From positions 1 through 8,576 of the forward strand of contig JAITPP010000210.1 of NCBI GenBank assembly GCA_031289385.1: a stretch of DNA of 8,576 nucleotides, read 5' to 3'. Numbering within the stretch: position 1 is the stretch's first letter; every line of letters begins with the position of its first letter. This document shows, piece by piece, positions 6,099 to 8,576 of this stretch. A program made the position numbers and the translations under genes. The notes below the pieces were generated by a model that saw only the letters and a list, made by a program, of their open reading frames with translations, was not told the DNA's origin and made no database searches. This DNA comes from Prevotellaceae bacterium (GTDB lineage: Bacteria > Bacteroidota > Bacteroidia > Bacteroidales > UBA932).

Positions 6099-7844
6099 GT
6101 GAAAAATAAATATTTTATATGGCTTGGCTTTACTGTTTTTATTTGTGCAGTATTGTTGCAATGTAGTGATTATCGTGAAGATAAAATCACAACATCTGTA
6201 TCATTACCCAATGATAGCCTGAAAACATTAATATACGCTTGGGAACAACAAACATCAGAACTGCCCGAAAATGCTATTGAGCATATCGAAACTTTCAAAC
6301 AAATTTCTGAAAAAAAAGAAAATTATAAAGATCTTTGCACGGCTCTAAAATCGCGATATAATTATTTCAACAGTCGCAATAATTTAGCCGAAACCTACCA
6401 AAGCGCACTGGAACGTGTAGCGGCAGCAAAAAAATCAAACGACAGTTTATTAATATACGATGCTTTGTTTACAGCAGGCAAAGTGTTGTTTACAAAAGGC
6501 AATCACCGTGAGGGATTGGATTATTTTTTGCAATTAACCGATATAAATACAATTTCGGCAAACCAGCGTGCAGCATTGTTTTACGAATTGGCTCTGTTTT
6601 ACGCTAAATCGAACACAGGCGACAATCGCAATAACGCCACAAAATACTATGCTTTGGCAGATGCAGAAACACAAAAAAAGGATTTTACCAACACATCGCT
6701 CAAAGGAATGATACTGTCGGGAAAAGGAAGTATGTATATTCCATTTTCAGAACAGCATTTGTTTGATTTTTACAATCCCGTACAATCGCGCATCGACTCG
6801 TTTGCCAACGGCATAAGACTTTTGGAAGAATCAACAAAATATATTGAAAACCACGTAGATTACGGCGTTATAGCCTTAGCTTACGCTCTGCTTGGAAAAT
6901 ATGAACAGGTGAAAATTTACGAACAAAAAGCCGCCGAACTCGCCTCTGCTGCCAAAGAACAAAACAGCGATGACGCATCGTATATCGCAGCACTTATTCG
7001 ATACCGCCAAAGACGATTTTACGAAGTTCTGATTTTGGCTAACGAAAGCCTTGAAACCGCGTTGGCAAACAAAAATTACGCCGCTGCCGCGAAAAATGCA
7101 AACATTTTATATCATACAAATTTCAACATAGGAAATTACAGAAAAGCCATTGAATACTTGGAAAATAAAACAACATTCAACGACTCAATAGTTGCAAAAG
7201 AACGGTATGAACACGCCCTAATGAGTAAAGTAAAATATGATACTCAACACAAGGCAGAACAATTACAGCACCAAAAACACAATCAACGCCAATATAATAT
7301 CAAAATAAAAATTATCACAATAATTTCGTTAATAATTATTGCCTTGCTGGGAATACTTTTTGTATTTCGCAAACAAAAACAAACGGCGTACAACAAATTA
7401 GTAATGAAAAACAAACGCTGGGCAGGCGTAAAATTAACCGAAGAAGAAAAAATAAACGAAACCGACACCGAAGCCCACGAACAAATTGACACCTCAATCC
7501 CACACTCAATGGACAGAATTGTAATGAACGAAATTCTGAAACTTATTGAAGACGGAATACATAAAGAATCAAATCTTACTCCCGAAACGATTGCCGATAA
7601 ATTGCATATAAGCGAAACATACGTTGAAAGCGCAATTCATCGCTGCTTGGAAAAAAACTTTAATACATTCATCAACGAGCATAGAATAAAAGATGCAATA
7701 CTTACTTTGACTGATATTGATTCTGAAAATCTAACTCACGAAAAACTTGCATCTAATTTGGGTTTCGACGATCGCAAAACATTCTATCAAACATTTAAAA
7801 AATATACAGGATTACTGCCTTCCGATTTCAGAAAAAAATATTAG
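6099..7844 (+). CDS. Membrane-anchored TPR protein with AraC-type DNA-binding domain
   Basis: A predicted one-component transmembrane regulator of 581 residues. I chose GTG at 6099: it yields a classic signal/anchor N-terminus (MKNK then hydrophobic 6-20), whereas the upstream TTG at 6078 lies inside the promoter. Cys22 after VLLQ could be a lipobox, but Gln at -1 is unusual, so an uncleaved anchor is possible. Residues about 45-370 are helical and TPR-like (clear pairs near 125-145, 257-282, 297-323, 331-357) and probably periplasmic. A basic, Gln-rich stretch (about 377-404) leads into a membrane segment (about 405-423). The C-terminus (about 470-581) is an AraC domain with two helix-turn-helix units (about 493-515 and 545-568). 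The second carries the signature G555-F556, F562, F566, G571, P574, F577-R578. It likely passes a periplasmic signal to DNA. Target genes and ligand are unknown. Confidence 0.85.
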   Translation: MKNKYFIWLGFTVFICAVLLQCSDYREDKITTSVSLPNDSLKTLIYAWEQQTSELPENAIEHIETFKQISEKKENYKDLCTALKSRYNYFNSRNNLAETYQSALERVAAAKKSNDSLLIYDALFTAGKVLFTKGNHREGLDYFLQLTDINTISANQRAALFYELALFYAKSNTGDNRNNATKYYALADAETQKKDFTNTSLKGMILSGKGSMYIPFSEQHLFDFYNPVQSRIDSFANGIRLLEESTKYIENHVDYGVIALAYALLGKYEQVKIYEQKAAELASAAKEQNSDDASYIAALIRYRQRRFYEVLILANESLETALANKNYAAAAKNANILYHTNFNIGNYRKAIEYLENKTTFNDSIVAKERYEHALMSKVKYDTQHKAEQLQHQKHNQRQYNIKIKIITIISLIIIALLGILFVFRKQKQTAYNKLVMKNKRWAGVKLTEEEKINETDTEAHEQIDTSIPHSMDRIVMNEILKLIEDGIHKESNLTPETIADKLHISETYVESAIHRCLEKNFNTFINEHRIKDAILTLTDIDSENLTHEKLASNLGFDDRKTFYQTFKKYTGLLPSDFRKKY

Positions 7845-7850
7845 TTTTAA

Positions 7851-7978
7851 TGAGAATAATATGATAATGTGATTAATGTTATTAATATGATAATGTTAGA
7901 ATGTGATTAATGTGAAAATATGAGAATGTTATTAATATGATAATGTTAGAATGTGATTAATGTGAGAATGTGATAATT
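7851..7978. repeat. AATGTGATT-family repeat with a 50-bp tandem duplication
   Basis: The space after the regulator stop is filled with AATGTGATTAATGTGA-type units. Bases 7875-7915 and 7925-7965 are identical over 41 bp with a 50-bp period. The motif GAATGTGATTAATGTGA also occurs at 2251-2267. No intrinsic terminator and no consensus promoter were found here. Confidence 0.85.
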
Positions 7979-8013
7979 TAATGGGATACAATTTAATAAA
8001 AATAAATAAAGTT

Positions 8014-8576
8014 ATGACAACAAAAAAACAAGGATTTATCCTGCAAGAATTTGAAGCCCGCAAAGCGGCATTATGGAACGTTGTAGAATCATACAACGAC
8101 CTTCCCTTGAAACCCGAAGAAGTTAAATCGGCTATCGAAGAACTTGACGACGACGCTATTGTCGCCGCATTTAAAGAAAGCATAGAACTTCCTTACGACG
8201 ATTTTCAAGGTTTGTATTACGAATGGTACTATGACGGCAGCCCCGATGTGGACGTGGCTTACGGATACGCGAGCGCCGAATGTTCAATAACTGAATTTTC
8301 GAAAACTGATTTTATAGATTCTATCAGGAAAACCGACGGACCATGGCTCGAACGTGAAACCCCCGACGGTTTCGACGAATTTATTGAAGATGAATTGGGT
8401 TATATCGAAGTAAATCAAGTGATGGAACGGTACTATGGCGAATTTGGGCTTGATGACGAATATGATTTGGATTCGGATGTTGACGACGCTTACAACGAAC
8501 TGTTTCGCATTAAACTGTACGAACTTGTGTACCGCACTTTTTCGGAACTTTGGCGGCGCAGGTATCGCACCCGCCC
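8014..8576 (+). CDS. Acidic protein of unknown function, N-terminal part (3' end outside window)
   Basis: An open frame of 187 complete codons runs to the right edge without a stop. I do not recognise the family. The protein (MTTKKQGFILQEFEARKA...) is strongly acidic, with EELDDDA at 42-48 and a D/E-rich stretch at about 143-158, and rich in Tyr and Trp (LYYEWYYDG at 67-75, GPWLERE at 109-115). It has no signal peptide and no membrane segment, so it is probably cytoplasmic. The visible end turns basic (RRRYRTR, 181-187). ATG at 8014 is chosen for its A-rich upstream context; ATG at 7981 is in frame and would add 11 residues, but it directly abuts the repeats. Absence of stops over 560 bp and ordinary codon use support a real gene. 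It could be cotranscribed with the regulator gene 169 bp upstream, since no terminator separates them. Confidence 0.75.
   Translation, partial: MTTKKQGFILQEFEARKAALWNVVESYNDLPLKPEEVKSAIEELDDDAIVAAFKESIELPYDDFQGLYYEWYYDGSPDVDVAYGYASAECSITEFSKTDFIDSIRKTDGPWLERETPDGFDEFIEDELGYIEVNQVMERYYGEFGLDDEYDLDSDVDDAYNELFRIKLYELVYRTFSELWRRRYRTR

Noticed and set aside
7932..8183. Minus-strand 83-residue ORF
   Set aside because: Antisense to the acidic protein gene and to the repeat array. Its start sits in coding DNA of the + strand and its end in repeats.

Overview
The window looks like chromosome from an AT-rich member of the Bacteroidota, probably Bacteroidales. Three things point there: two promoters of the phylum's distinctive type (TTTG, then TAnnTTTG), gene starts without Shine-Dalgarno sequences in A-rich contexts, and proteins of Bacteroidota character (CarA, CarB and a membrane-spanning TPR/AraC regulator). 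All recognisable genes are on the + strand. No rRNA, tRNA, CRISPR array, transposase or phage gene was seen.

Layout. (1) 1-534: the C-terminal part of a metallo-beta-lactamase-fold hydrolase, cut by the left edge and followed by an intrinsic terminator. (2) 535-1140: a gene-free stretch with heptanucleotide repeats, two perfect or near-perfect palindromes, a consensus promoter, and a strong terminator hairpin lying between that promoter and carA. (3) 1141-2217 carA and 2439-5657 carB, the two subunits of glutamine-dependent carbamoyl-phosphate synthase, separated by 221 bp made almost wholly of short repeats. (4) 5658-6098: another repeat-filled gap, with an inverted-repeat-bounded island richer in G+C and a promoter. 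(5) 6099-7844: a predicted membrane-anchored TPR protein with a cytoplasmic AraC-type DNA-binding domain. (6) 7845-8013: more repeats. (7) 8014 to the right edge: the start of an acidic protein that I do not recognise.

How the parts work together. CarA releases ammonia from glutamine and CarB turns it, with bicarbonate and two ATP, into carbamoyl phosphate for pyrimidine and arginine synthesis. The promoter-terminator arrangement ahead of carA suggests transcription attenuation. A 13-codon reading frame ends exactly at the base of the terminator stem, a geometry in which a translating ribosome could block the terminator. CarB resembles the eukaryotic CAD type, and its effector residues differ from the E. 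coli enzyme. No link between the carAB operon and the TPR/AraC regulator or the acidic protein can be shown.

The most unusual property of the window is its intergenic DNA. Nearly every gap is built from short-period repeats (mostly 7 bp, also 8/16, 36 and 50 bp), and the same families recur in several gaps, in one case in inverted orientation.
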